A stretch of DNA of 11,025 nucleotides from Gammaproteobacteria bacterium. Its GTDB lineage: Bacteria; Pseudomonadota; Gammaproteobacteria; GRL18. The stretch lies in the NCBI GenBank assembly GCA_028571885.1, contig JAPVVU010000070.1, positions 1-11,025 of the forward strand, written 5' to 3'. Positions 1 to 7,973 of this stretch are shown here, in pieces; position 1 is the stretch's first letter, and every line of letters starts with the position of its first letter. The notes under the pieces were generated by a model. It was given only the letters and a program-made list of their open reading frames with translations, had not been told where the DNA came from and ran no database searches. The position numbers and the translations under genes are program-made.

Positions 1-1
1 G

Positions 2-175
2 GCTGATGTGTTTGATGCTTTGAGTTGCAAGCGGTGTTATAAAGAGCCCTGGCAACTGGAAGAGGTGTTTACTTATATGAAGGAAAACTCTGCCAGTCAG
101 TTTGATCCGGATATTATTAAAATATTATTAGATAAAGAGACTGATATACGTGAAATATACAGCAAATATTCATAA
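2..175 (+). CDS. HD-GYP domain phosphodiesterase, C-terminal fragment
   Basis: This is the last 57 codons of a gene that begins outside the window; it ends at a TAA. The visible peptide starts ADVFDALSCKRCYKEPW and continues through ENSASQFDPDIIKILL. That matches the C-terminal helix region of HD-GYP domains, where DVFDAL, the KRxYKxxW stretch and a later 'FDP.lv..l' are conserved. Family members hydrolyse cyclic di-GMP in the cytoplasm and are often fused to a receiver or sensor domain; here the catalytic HD and GYP motifs and any N-terminal domain lie upstream and cannot be seen. The usual T in 'DALTSKR' is S and the second S is C, a minor change. The gene converges on glgP with a repeat-rich spacer between them. 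Assignment to HD-GYP is fairly sure; the full architecture is unknown. Confidence 0.85.
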   Translation, partial: ADVFDALSCKRCYKEPWQLEEVFTYMKENSASQFDPDIIKILLDKETDIREIYSKYS

Positions 176-180
176 GAGAT

Positions 181-297
181 AGCGTTCAGCGTTCAGAAAA
201 TCAAAATACAGTTTGTGCTCAATTCAGTCGCTCTTTTTTTTGATTTTGCTCAGGCTCTTTCTGAACGCTGAACGCTGAACGCTGAACGCTGAACGCT
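181..297. repeat. Heptamer tandem repeat forming a long inverted repeat between convergent genes
   Basis: On the right, five perfect tandem copies of CTGAACG plus CT run from 261 to 297. On the left, 181-196 is the exact reverse complement of two units plus two bases (AGCGTTCAGCGTTCAG). The left arm continues GAAAATCAAAA, and a partner, TTTTGATTTT, lies before the right arm with about 11 extra bases between. The arms enclose about 60 bases that include a run of eight T at 234-241. The element fills the space between the HD-GYP stop (173-175) and the glgP stop (299-301), where a bidirectional terminator is expected. No classical hairpin followed directly by a U-run is present, so the terminator role is inferred. 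Unit number may vary by slippage without affecting either coding region. Confidence 0.75.
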
Positions 298-298
298 T

Positions 299-2818
299 CT
301 ACTCCACAGGATGAGCCGCCACTTTCTCCATTTTCCAAATATCACGGTTATACTCTTCCATCGTACGGTCAGTTGAGAACTTACTACTGGAAAGGGTATT
401 CATAATACTCATTGTCGTCCATCGCTTCGTATCCTGATAGGCCAGGGAAACTTGTTCCTGAGCATCGATATAGGAACGGAAATCAGCCAGAGTCATCCAC
501 ATATCGTGTGGACTCTTAATGGAATTAATAATAGGATCAAAGAGCTGAGGTTCACATTGATTAAAATAACCGGACTCAAGCATATTCATCACATTTGATA
601 TGTCGTGATCGGCATTAATAATGTTCATTGGATTATATTGCTTTTTAGCGCTTTCAACTTCTTCAGCTGTCAAGCCAAACAGGAAGAAGTTTTCGTCACC
701 AACTTCTTCGCGAATTTCAATATTAGCACCATCCAGTGTGCCAATAGTTAAAGCACCGTTCATCATGAATTTCATATTACCCGTACCGGAGGCTTCTTTA
801 CCTGCGGTCGAGATTTGTTCAGAGAGATCGGTTCCGGGACAAATAACTTCCATGGCGGAGACATTGTAATTCGGAAAAAATACCACCTTTAAACGACCAT
901 CGGTCTGAGGATCATTATTAATGATACTGGCAACATTGTTGATCAGTTTGATAGTGAGTTTTGCCATGGCATAACCCGGGGCAGCCTTACCGCCAATCAA
1001 TACACAACGGTTTGTCCAGTTTTTTGTATCGCCGGCTTTGATGCGATTGTATAAATGAATAACATGCAGAATATTGAGTAACTGTCGTTTGTATTCATGA
1101 ATTCGTTTTACCTGAACATCGAATAGAGCATTTATATCAAAATCAACGCCGCAATCGCTTTTAACCAGATTGGCCAATTTGGCTTTGTTTGATTGTTTAA
1201 TCAATTTCCATTGGCTGCGAAATTCTTTATTATTCAGGTGCTTTTTTAATTTTTTTAGTTGTGACAGGTCTTTAACCCATTTATCACCAATTTTATTGTT
1301 GATTAACTGGCGTAATTCAGGATTACAGCCTGCCAACCAGCGTCTGGGGGTCACACCATTCGTTTTATTGTTAAATTTATCCGGCCAGAGCTGGTAAAAA
1401 TTATTGAACAGACCCTTTTCCAAAAGTTCAGTGTGTAAAGCGGCAACACCATTAACTGAAAAGCTGCCGACAATGGCAAGATAGGCCATACGAATCTGAG
1501 GTACCGGGCCTTCTTCAATAATGGACATTTGCTGAATACGTTTTGAATCACCAGGCCAATGCATAGCAACCTGTTTTAAAAAACGGGAATTAATTTCATA
1601 GATAATTTCCAGTAAACGGGGCAGCAGGGATTTAAATAAAGGCACAGACCATCGTTCCAGTGCTTCCGGGAGCAGGGTGTGATTGGTGTAAGCCATGCTT
1701 TTACAGGTTATCTCCCAGGCCTCATCCCATGTATGTTCATATTCATCAATCAGCAGACGCATAAATTCAGCGATTGAAATAGTAGGATGAGTATCATTGA
1801 GTTGAAAACAGTTTTTTTGCGCAAACTCGCTAAAACCATCATGGTGTTCCAACCATTCACGAATGACATCCTGCAAGCTGGCAGACGCCAGGAAATACTG
1901 CTGGCGTAAGCGGAGCTCCTTACCATTTTCACTGCTGTCATTCGGGTAGAGCACCATGGTGATATGCTCTGCAGAATTTTTTTCTTCCACGGCTTCTGTG
2001 TAACTGCCGAGATTAAATTCATCCAGATCAAATTCATCGGTGGCAGCGGCTTTCCATAGACGTAATGTATTAACGGTGCCATTCTGGAAACCTGGTATTG
2101 GGATATCGTAGGGAACTGCTAATACATCTCGGGTCCCATTCCAGTAAACAGTCAGCTTACCTTTATTGTTCGTATGATATTCAGTGTAACCGCCAAATTT
2201 AATGCGCTGAGTGTATTCCGGCCGTTCTAATTCCCAGGGATTACCATTGAGAAGCCAGTGATCAGTCTCTTCAACCTGATGACCCTGCTCAATATGTTGT
2301 TTGAACATACCGTATTCATAGCGTAAACCATAACCTTTTACCGGCAGCTGTAAGGTTGCACAACTATCAAGGAAACAGGCTGCAAGACGCCCCAGACCGC
2401 CATTACCCAGCCCTGCATCCTGTTCACAATCAGCAATTTCTTCCAGGTCAAGACCAAGTTGATAAAATGATTCCTGAATTGCTTCGGTTAAATCCAGGTT
2501 GAGCATGCAATTACTTAATGCACGACCCATCAAAAACTCCAGTGAAAGATAATAGGTTCGTTTACAGTCAGTTTCTTCATATGCGCTGCGGGTTTTCTTC
2601 CAACGCTCCATAAGGCGATCTTTCACCGTATAACTTAATGCTTTATAGGGATAATGTGTTGCCCGGCACTCTTTACTGCGACCCAGGGTATGATTATAAT
2701 AATATCGGAAGCAGTTTCTTAATGATTCAACATCCATTCCTAAAGGCGGAACGTTGGTTAAATCATCGACAGGGTTACTTTTATTCATACGCTTAAAATT
2801 AGAACAATCTGTATACAT
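299..2818 (-). CDS. glgP: Glycogen/maltodextrin phosphorylase
   Basis: Cytoplasmic PLP-dependent enzyme that releases glucose-1-phosphate from the non-reducing ends of glycogen or maltodextrin. The 839 residues cover the whole GT35 family fold. Recognisable blocks in order are YYLSLEFLMGRALSN (89-103), AGLGNGGLGRLAACFLDS (135-152), the NDTHP segment near the middle, NGVTPRRWL (about 487-495), VKRIHEYKRQLLN (about 565-577) and EASGTGNMKF, whose Lys683 is the expected pyridoxal-phosphate Schiff-base lysine. The protein ends in the usual 'DRTMEEYNRDIW' block. The N-terminus is some 20 residues longer than E. coli GlgP. The ATG at 2818 is used here; an in-frame ATG at 2788 is an alternative, and neither has a clear Shine-Dalgarno. 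A sigma-70-like promoter lies about 80 bases upstream. No other glycogen gene (glgA, glgB, glgC, glgX) is in the window. Product is certain; GlgP versus MalP substrate preference is not resolved. Confidence 0.97.
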   Translation of the reverse strand: MYTDCSNFKRMNKSNPVDDLTNVPPLGMDVESLRNCFRYYYNHTLGRSKECRATHYPYKALSYTVKDRLMERWKKTRSAYEETDCKRTYYLSLEFLMGRALSNCMLNLDLTEAIQESFYQLGLDLEEIADCEQDAGLGNGGLGRLAACFLDSCATLQLPVKGYGLRYEYGMFKQHIEQGHQVEETDHWLLNGNPWELERPEYTQRIKFGGYTEYHTNNKGKLTVYWNGTRDVLAVPYDIPIPGFQNGTVNTLRLWKAAATDEFDLDEFNLGSYTEAVEEKNSAEHITMVLYPNDSSENGKELRLRQQYFLASASLQDVIREWLEHHDGFSEFAQKNCFQLNDTHPTISIAEFMRLLIDEYEHTWDEAWEITCKSMAYTNHTLLPEALERWSVPLFKSLLPRLLEIIYEINSRFLKQVAMHWPGDSKRIQQMSIIEEGPVPQIRMAYLAIVGSFSVNGVAALHTELLEKGLFNNFYQLWPDKFNNKTNGVTPRRWLAGCNPELRQLINNKIGDKWVKDLSQLKKLKKHLNNKEFRSQWKLIKQSNKAKLANLVKSDCGVDFDINALFDVQVKRIHEYKRQLLNILHVIHLYNRIKAGDTKNWTNRCVLIGGKAAPGYAMAKLTIKLINNVASIINNDPQTDGRLKVVFFPNYNVSAMEVICPGTDLSEQISTAGKEASGTGNMKFMMNGALTIGTLDGANIEIREEVGDENFFLFGLTAEEVESAKKQYNPMNIINADHDISNVMNMLESGYFNQCEPQLFDPIINSIKSPHDMWMTLADFRSYIDAQEQVSLAYQDTKRWTTMSIMNTLSSSKFSTDRTMEEYNRDIWKMEKVAAHPVE

Positions 2819-3181
2819 TTGAGGGAACTCGTCTGATTAATTTTTATAAGTTAGAGTTGAGATTTGTGTTCGTTTCCTATCTTATTCCTGCACTGAACTC
2901 GATTATTATGGCTAAGGCCAGAGAATTGTCAAATAAATTTTTGATTGCGTAGGTATTTTTTCGATAATTTATCTTTTCTATTTCATTGTTACAATATTGT
3001 TACAAGACTGTCTGTTGGTTTACAGCTTCTGCTGCCAGGGGGATAATAAAGGGCATATAAAAGTAATCGATCCAGTTATTGACGCAGGCAGTGGTACTTT
3101 TGTTAGTTGAGATTTTTTACCGCCTCAAAATGTGATTTTAAATGATACTGACTGATTCATTTATAATAGCTGACAACTAAT
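2819..3181. other. Intergenic region between glgP and the chemoreceptor gene
   Basis: This 363-base gap lies upstream of glgP and downstream of the chemoreceptor, both on the minus strand. Besides the glgP promoter I see no open frame worth calling. No strong hairpin with a U-run ends the chemoreceptor transcript. A GTCAATAACTGG sequence (minus strand, around 3072-3083) resembles motifs found again at 8971-8990 and 9267-9284. The gap argues against tight co-transcription of the two genes. Confidence 0.5.
2905..2932 (-). promoter_or_regulatory. Candidate sigma-70 promoter of glgP
   Basis: Read on the minus strand, a perfect TTGACA (2932-2927) is followed after 16 bases by CATAAT (2910-2905), which matches the -10 consensus at five of six positions. 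Transcription would start near 2898, giving a leader of about 80 bases before the glgP ATG. Position, orientation and score fit glgP. Not tested by any mapped transcript. Confidence 0.55.
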
Positions 3182-4786
3182 TTAGCGATGTTTGAATTTA
3201 TGTATCATCGTTTCCAGATTAGCCATTTGGACATCAATGTCATCACTGGCCTGAAGCAATGCCTGGACCGAGGAAGACGTTTGTTGTGCTACATCAGAAA
3301 TCGAATGAGTGGCACTATCAATATCCCTTGCTGATACACTTTGCTCTTCTGACGATTTGGCAATGTACCTCATTTGCTCATTAACCTGAGTGACTGACTG
3401 AGAAATGGCCTTCAGGATTTCTGTTGCTTGTGAATTTTCTTCAACAGTTTCATTAACTTTAACCTGACTCGTTGCCATTGCTTTTACGGCTTTATCGGAC
3501 TGAGTCTGAAGACTTTCAATAATTCTGCGGATCTCACCTGTTGACTCCTGGGTTCTTTGTGCCAGGGTTCTGACTTCATCGGCAACGACTGCAAATCCTC
3601 TTCCCTGTTCGCCTGCTCTGGCAGCCTCAATGGCAGCATTCAAGGCTAATAAATTTGTCTGCTCAGCAATACTGGTAATCACAGATAATACCTGACTGAC
3701 TTCCTGACTATCTTTTTCAAGTACCTTCAATACGCTGGCAGTATTATCAATTTGCCCCAGCAATTCATTGACATTGGAATAAGATTTTTGAACAATGGCA
3801 TAGCCCTGATCAGCCACCTTTTTGGTTTCATCGGCAGATTGAGCAGAATTCAACGCGGTCTCTGCAACCAGAGTGACGGCTTGACTCATTTCAGAAATGG
3901 ATGCCGAAATTTTTTTAATTTCATGACCCTGTTCTGTTACACCTGAAGATGTGTCACCAGAGGATGTCCTCACTTCAGTCACGGAGGATTTGACTTCTTC
4001 AACAGAACGTTCCACTTCCTTAAGTAAAGCGCCTACATTAAGTAACATCGTATTATAGGCGTCATACAATTCACCAATTTCATTGTCCTGCGTTAACGTG
4101 TCAATCTCTAATGGGCTTGAAAAATCACCCATACTGACGCGCTGCAGGCGTTCTTTTAATAAAGTAAATTGGAACATAAGTGTCCGCATACCGTATTGTC
4201 TACCCAGAAAAACCAGTATTAAAATAATAACTGATGTACTCAGTGCAATATACAACTGATTGAGAGCCTTTTCGTTGGCTTTCTCAGCCATCATACCCAC
4301 CGCCATATGCATATTTTTAAGTACAATGAGGGATGATGTTTTAATGTCCAACAATTCTTTCTTATTGGGTTGTTTTATATAGCCCAGAATAGAGACCTTA
4401 TATGATTGCCATTTTGTACTGACTACTGCCATTTGCTGGATAATATTTTTATCTGTTATGGCAGGAAAATTGTCTTTGGCAACGCCGTTCATCAGCTTTT
4501 GGTGTGAGGATTCAAATAAATCAATGGTTTTTTCTACTATAGCCTGATCGGCCACATTCTGACCGACTAACAATGCTTCTTTGGCCAAACGCTGACTCAG
4601 CATCCTTTGTCTTCCTGCGGTGTTGATTGCATCAGCACTGCTTTCCAGGGAAAAGTAAAGGGTGATGGTACTCACCAGAGCCAGAACAAATATCAGTAGA
4701 TAAGAGAAAAGAAACTGGCTGTTAATCGTTTTTAGACCTAATATATTTAAAAGACGATGAACAATAATATTAACAAAGCCTTGCAT
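3182..4786 (-). CDS. Methyl-accepting chemotaxis protein with PilJ-type sensor domain
   Basis: Inner-membrane chemoreceptor expected to signal through CheA/CheW. TM1 spans about 26-47. A periplasmic part of about 48-176 opens with NTAGRQRMLSQRLAKEA (55-71), the signature of the type IV pili MCP N-terminal (PilJ/NarX-like) domain. TM2 is about 177-196, a HAMP-like segment about 197-250, and the coiled-coil signalling domain about 270-534. The signalling tip is fully conserved: EQTNLLALNAAIEAARAGEQ (375-394) followed by GRGFAVVADEVRTLAQR. The protein ends MIHKFKHR, without the NWETF-type pentapeptide that tethers CheR/CheB in enteric receptors. The ATG at 4786 is supported by AAGGA six bases upstream. 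A sigma-28-like promoter precedes it and a membrane protein gene diverges from it. The ligand is unknown; PilJ/NarX-like domains have been linked to nitrate/nitrite and pilus functions, but nothing here decides. Confidence 0.95.
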   Translation of the reverse strand: MQGFVNIIVHRLLNILGLKTINSQFLFSYLLIFVLALVSTITLYFSLESSADAINTAGRQRMLSQRLAKEALLVGQNVADQAIVEKTIDLFESSHQKLMNGVAKDNFPAITDKNIIQQMAVVSTKWQSYKVSILGYIKQPNKKELLDIKTSSLIVLKNMHMAVGMMAEKANEKALNQLYIALSTSVIILILVFLGRQYGMRTLMFQFTLLKERLQRVSMGDFSSPLEIDTLTQDNEIGELYDAYNTMLLNVGALLKEVERSVEEVKSSVTEVRTSSGDTSSGVTEQGHEIKKISASISEMSQAVTLVAETALNSAQSADETKKVADQGYAIVQKSYSNVNELLGQIDNTASVLKVLEKDSQEVSQVLSVITSIAEQTNLLALNAAIEAARAGEQGRGFAVVADEVRTLAQRTQESTGEIRRIIESLQTQSDKAVKAMATSQVKVNETVEENSQATEILKAISQSVTQVNEQMRYIAKSSEEQSVSARDIDSATHSISDVAQQTSSSVQALLQASDDIDVQMANLETMIHKFKHR

Positions 4787-4845
4787 AATTTATCCTTAAA
4801 CCATTTAAGTTGTAATTTTTTGCAGAATAGTTTTCGTTGTTCTAT

Positions 4846-4873
4846 ATATCGTTAACTATAGATAAAAACTTTA
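4846..4873 (-). promoter_or_regulatory. Candidate sigma-28 (FliA) promoter of the chemoreceptor
   Basis: On the minus strand a perfect TAAAGTTT (4873-4866) is followed after 12 bases by AACGATAT (4853-4846). The FliA consensus is TAAAGTTT, 11 bases, GCCGATAA; the -10 half matches five of eight, including the CGATA core, and the spacer is one base long. The inferred start near 4838 leaves about 50 bases before the ATG. Control by the flagellar sigma factor is common for chemoreceptor genes, which supports the reading. Confidence 0.42.
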
Positions 4874-4887
4874 GTGATTGCACAAAA

Positions 4888-4917
4888 TTGCCGGATAAAT
4901 TTTGAGTCTGTTATAAA
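4888..4917 (+). promoter_or_regulatory. Candidate extended -10 promoter of the divergent membrane protein
   Basis: TTGCCG (4888-4893), an 18-base spacer, then TATAAA (4912-4917) with an upstream TG at 4909-4910 giving the extended -10 form. Transcription would begin near 4924, about 30 bases before the ATG at 4955. This site lies inside the possible N-terminal extension from the GTG at 4874 and therefore favours the later start. Confidence 0.4.
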
Positions 4918-4954
4918 TAAAAAAAAATACCTAAAACTAACCACATCGGATATT

Positions 4955-6436
4955 ATGCAACGAATGAATAATGAAAATAATTTGCATCACAACTTAGAAT
5001 TTGGCAGTCCCTGGCTGGATGAAAAAGACTGGCAAAATGGACAAATCCATTCCAGTGCCCGTACTGCACTTTATGCATCGTTATTTTTTGCTCTATTCTG
5101 GAATATTATTTCATTTCCAATTGCCTTTATAGCTATTACAGATACTTATCATGGCTGGAATATTGATCATTTAGATCCAGTTCTATTCGTGGCCCTTTTT
5201 CCAATTATAGGTATAGGTCTAATATTCTGGGCTTATAAAACCTATCGTCAATGGTCTGCTTTTGGACGTCTATCACTGACTCTGGATCCTTATCCTGGTT
5301 CAATAGGTGGTGATGTGGGCGGCTTTTTGGAGCTTCCTGTTCGCTGGCGCTCAGGTTATGACTTTAAAGTCACCATTAATTGTATTCATCATACAATTAC
5401 AAGCAATGGAAAAAATTCATCACATAAGCAGAAAATTGTCTGGAAAAAACATGCAGCAGTTGACTATGAACCTTCAGTAAATGGCATCCGTTTAAAATTT
5501 AAATCACCTGTGGATGAGGGACTGATTGCTTCTGAACCACAAGAAGGTCGTAGCTATTATCGCTGGGTTGTGCATATAACAGGGCAATATAAACAGTCTA
5601 ACATCAACCTGGATCGTGACTTTGACATACCTGTCTTTAAGCTAAATACTTCGCAAAGCAGCCATTTACATATCATGGCTTCTGCCCCTGAAGTGAGTAT
5701 TGAGCAAATCAGTGAAGAGCAGGTTCATATCAAGCAAAATACCCGTTCGCTGGAACTGAATTACCCTCGTTCCCGATATGGATCAATGGGGAAAGGCTTA
5801 TTTATCTTTGCATTGATTTTTGTGGGAGTAACGGCTTTTCTAGGCTATGAAACTGTGTCTGAAATTTACAGCAGTGGTTCTTTTTCTTTGTTCAGTGTGG
5901 GCATAACGGGCTTCATGTCTGTTATTTTTGGTTTAACAAGTTTAACAATGCTTGGCTTTGCACTTCACTTGCTCACGAATCATCTTGAGGTCCTGATCGA
6001 TTCCAATGGTATTAAGGTAGTGAGTCAATCACTTATTCACAATTCAACAAAAACAGCCAGCCTGTCACAGATACAAAAAATTTCAAAAAAAACGACTATG
6101 AGCAGTGGGCAGGGGACTGCTGCAACACTTTATTTCACTGTGACTGCAGAGTTGGATAATCACAAAAAAATGACTTTAGGAAATGGTATTAAAGGACAGT
6201 TAGTTGCTGATAGTTTGATCAAGCTGATTAATAAACAGCTGAAAAATACCACACTGAGCAGTTCTTCAGGCAAGACTGTTGATGAAGTTGACTCACCTCT
6301 GGAAGATACAGATACCCAAAAAGAAAAAGTGGCTCAATACATCAAGCGCTTTAAATGGATTGTCAACATTATTGGTTTTATCTTTATACTATTATTTCTT
6401 TTTGAGTTCTTTTCCTTTGCAATGTTTTTTAAATAA
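4955..6436 (+). CDS. Five-TM membrane protein of unknown function (DUF3592-like, arrestin- and PH-like regions)
   Basis: A 493-residue protein from the ATG at 4955. Hydrophobic segments lie at about 37-63 and 74-94, again at about 280-298 and 310-340, and at the extreme C-terminus (467-491). Between the second and third is a roughly 180-residue, beta-rich soluble part with 'GSIGGDVGGFLELPVRW' and 'YYRWVVHITGQY..DRDFDIPVF', which resembles an arrestin-like sandwich. After the fourth is a part with 'LEVLIDSNGIKVVSQSL' and 'KMTLGNGIKGQLVADSLIKLI' that looks like a bacterial PH domain. These resemblances come from reading the sequence, not from a profile search. The frame is open back to a GTG at 4874, adding 27 lysine- and asparagine-rich residues, but the promoter inside that stretch and a weak GGA before 4955 favour the ATG. 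Function is not known to me. It diverges from the chemoreceptor, which does not prove a link. Confidence 0.85.
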   Translation: MQRMNNENNLHHNLEFGSPWLDEKDWQNGQIHSSARTALYASLFFALFWNIISFPIAFIAITDTYHGWNIDHLDPVLFVALFPIIGIGLIFWAYKTYRQWSAFGRLSLTLDPYPGSIGGDVGGFLELPVRWRSGYDFKVTINCIHHTITSNGKNSSHKQKIVWKKHAAVDYEPSVNGIRLKFKSPVDEGLIASEPQEGRSYYRWVVHITGQYKQSNINLDRDFDIPVFKLNTSQSSHLHIMASAPEVSIEQISEEQVHIKQNTRSLELNYPRSRYGSMGKGLFIFALIFVGVTAFLGYETVSEIYSSGSFSLFSVGITGFMSVIFGLTSLTMLGFALHLLTNHLEVLIDSNGIKVVSQSLIHNSTKTASLSQIQKISKKTTMSSGQGTAATLYFTVTAELDNHKKMTLGNGIKGQLVADSLIKLINKQLKNTTLSSSSGKTVDEVDSPLEDTDTQKEKVAQYIKRFKWIVNIIGFIFILLFLFEFFSFAMFFK

Positions 6437-6879
6437 AATATTCCATTGTTATTAGACTGAAATTTTTATCTCAAAATAGTTGTTCCGAAATGGTCTCTAC
6501 TTTTTATTCAGGTATCGTAGCAGAACATGCAATACATTACTTCGCTCAGATTAGCATCAAATCCCGAAATAATGCATCACATACTCTTGTACTAAATGTG
6601 AATGATTAATAAAGTCTTTAACCGAATTGATTACAATATTTATTGAAGTGGAAATTGTGAGAAAAATGGATGTTCGCCTAATTATTTATTTCTTTAAAGG
6701 TGATAGATTGAATCACTATCGTCCCATAGCCGAAAAATTAGGATTTCCTTATTTAATTGCCAGGAGCACATAGCAGCAATTTCATTAGCCAGATAAAAAA
6801 TGATTCCGAGTTAAAATTTTGATGTTGAGGCGTTTCTTATCCAGTCAAAAATGACCTATACCTACCATTCAAGATAAAT

Positions 6880-6899
6880 GAGATTTGTTCTCAAATCTC
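6880..6899. other. Perfect 8-bp stem-loop in gap
   Basis: GAGATTTG and its exact complement CAAATCTC enclose a TTCT tetraloop. It lies about 450 bases past the membrane protein stop and has no T-run on either side. It could be a weak terminator, an RNA processing point or a protein site. Confidence 0.4.
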
Positions 6900-7041
6900 T
6901 ACATAACAGTAATTCATTTTTATTATAAACTGTTCAAATGTAGATTTTAGTTTCCAATATGACATTTATTGGTCATTGATTATTACGGTTTGAGCACTGA
7001 CAAAAATTGAACATAAATATTAATAGTAGTTATACGGACAG

Positions 7042-7076
7042 TGATTTTATTTTTATCGACTAAAAATCAATATAAT
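7042..7076 (+). promoter_or_regulatory. Candidate promoter with overlapping inverted repeat, SEC-C gene
   Basis: A perfect TATAAT at 7071-7076 would start transcription near 7083, about 35 bases before the TTG start at 7118. No good -35 hexamer is present at 16-18 bases. Instead TGATTTT (7042-7048) and its complement AAAATCA (7063-7069) form an inverted repeat filling the -35/spacer area, which could be an activator or repressor site. Confidence 0.4.
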
Positions 7077-7117
7077 GAGAAAATTCATTGGTATGCATTG
7101 CTTGATTGGAGATGATT

Positions 7118-7957
7118 TTGTTTGAAAAATATACTTTCCCTGTTAATAAATTATTAACATATGGAGACTGCCGGGATATTCCCTCTGAGCATAGTGAATG
7201 GCCTGATTATCAAAAATTAGGGATCACTCATGAACATATTGTTCAACTCATCCAAATGGTAACCGATGACGAGCTTCATAATGCCGATTCAGAGAGTTTG
7301 GAAGTTTGGGCGCCAACCCATGCGTGGCGCACTTTGGCCCAGCTTGGCTCTGAAGATGCAATAACCCCTCTAATAAATTCTTTTTGGCGCTCAGAAGAAG
7401 GAGATGATTGGTTTTTTGAAGAAGTTCCTTATGTTTTTGGGATGATAGGTATAAAGGCAATACTGGCGCTGTCTGACTTTTTATTTAAAGGGCACAATAG
7501 AAGTGATTCATACAACTTGGCGTGCTCTTGTTTAAGAGAAATTGGTAAAATGCACCCTGAGGTACGGTCAGAGTGTATTTCACTCATAACACGAAAATTG
7601 GAATTATTTAATGCAAATACTCCCGAATTGAATGGCCTTATAATAAATGACTTAATTGAATTGGAAGCCACTGATGCATTACCCAGCATCAAAAAAGCAT
7701 ACGAAAAAGAGAGTGTTGATTATTCAATACAGGGTGATTATGAGGATGTTGAAATTTATATGGGAGTTAGAAAAACAAGGACAACTCCAGCTAATTATCC
7801 AGGACTTTTTGAAGGAATTCCTTTTTTTGAAGATTTAATACCATCAATTGATAATGAACATGGTACACAGGCAATATTACCAAAGAAGAAAAAAATAGGA
7901 CGTAATGATCCTTGTCCATGTGGAAGTGGAAAAAAATATAAAAAGTGCTGTCTGTGA
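7118..7957 (+). CDS. HEAT-like protein with C-terminal SEC-C zinc motif
   Basis: A soluble cytoplasmic protein of 279 residues from the chosen start. Residues about 60-200 contain helix pairs in the style of HEAT/PBS-lyase repeats, for example 'THAWRTLAQLGSEDAITPLI' and 'EEVPYVFGMIGIKAILAL'. The last 20 residues, GRNDPCPCGSGKKYKKCCL, are a complete SEC-C motif with Cys266, Cys268, Cys277 and Cys278 in CxCx8CC spacing. This zinc-binding tail is best known from SecA, where it contacts SecB and the ribosome, and occurs on many unrelated proteins. Three starts are possible: TTG 7106, ATG 7112 and TTG 7118. GGAG at 7108-7111 abuts the ATG but sits six bases before TTG 7118, so that start is preferred. 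Specific function is unknown. It has its own promoter candidate and no close neighbour. Confidence 0.88.
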   Translation: MFEKYTFPVNKLLTYGDCRDIPSEHSEWPDYQKLGITHEHIVQLIQMVTDDELHNADSESLEVWAPTHAWRTLAQLGSEDAITPLINSFWRSEEGDDWFFEEVPYVFGMIGIKAILALSDFLFKGHNRSDSYNLACSCLREIGKMHPEVRSECISLITRKLELFNANTPELNGLIINDLIELEATDALPSIKKAYEKESVDYSIQGDYEDVEIYMGVRKTRTTPANYPGLFEGIPFFEDLIPSIDNEHGTQAILPKKKKIGRNDPCPCGSGKKYKKCCL

Positions 7958-7973
7958 GCTTGTTTTATACTTT

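Larger units (their letters stand above)
6437..7105. other. Long AT-rich gap with possible gene remnants
   Basis: The 669 bases after the membrane protein hold no convincing gene. Two short plus-strand frames read like protein: 6490-6609 (ATG, 39 residues, containing FYSGIVAEHAIHYFAQISIK) and 6657-6773 (GTG, or ATG at 6666; 38 residues, containing RPIAEKLGFPYLIARST). They are in different frames, and the second frame stays open upstream to 6606. Neither has a good ribosome binding site, and I recognise neither family. They may be real small genes, a frameshifted remnant, or chance. A stem-loop at 6880-6899 is listed separately. No tRNA was seen. Confidence 0.4.

Noticed and set aside
1750..2082. 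110-codon minus-strand frame inside glgP
   Set aside because: It is an alternate-frame shadow of the well-supported glgP coding sequence and shows no family motifs.
4874..4954. GTG start for the membrane protein adding 27 residues
   Set aside because: No ribosome binding site precedes it, the residues look like untranslated AT-rich sequence, and a promoter candidate lies inside it.
6982..7004. Link of TTTGAGCACTGAC to the GTTTGTGCTCAA pair at 211 and 8989
   Set aside because: Only the short TTGAGCAC core matches in inverted form, which is expected by chance in this much sequence.
7429..7692. 87-codon minus-strand frame opposite the SEC-C gene
   Set aside because: Antisense to a clear coding region, with no recognisable domain.
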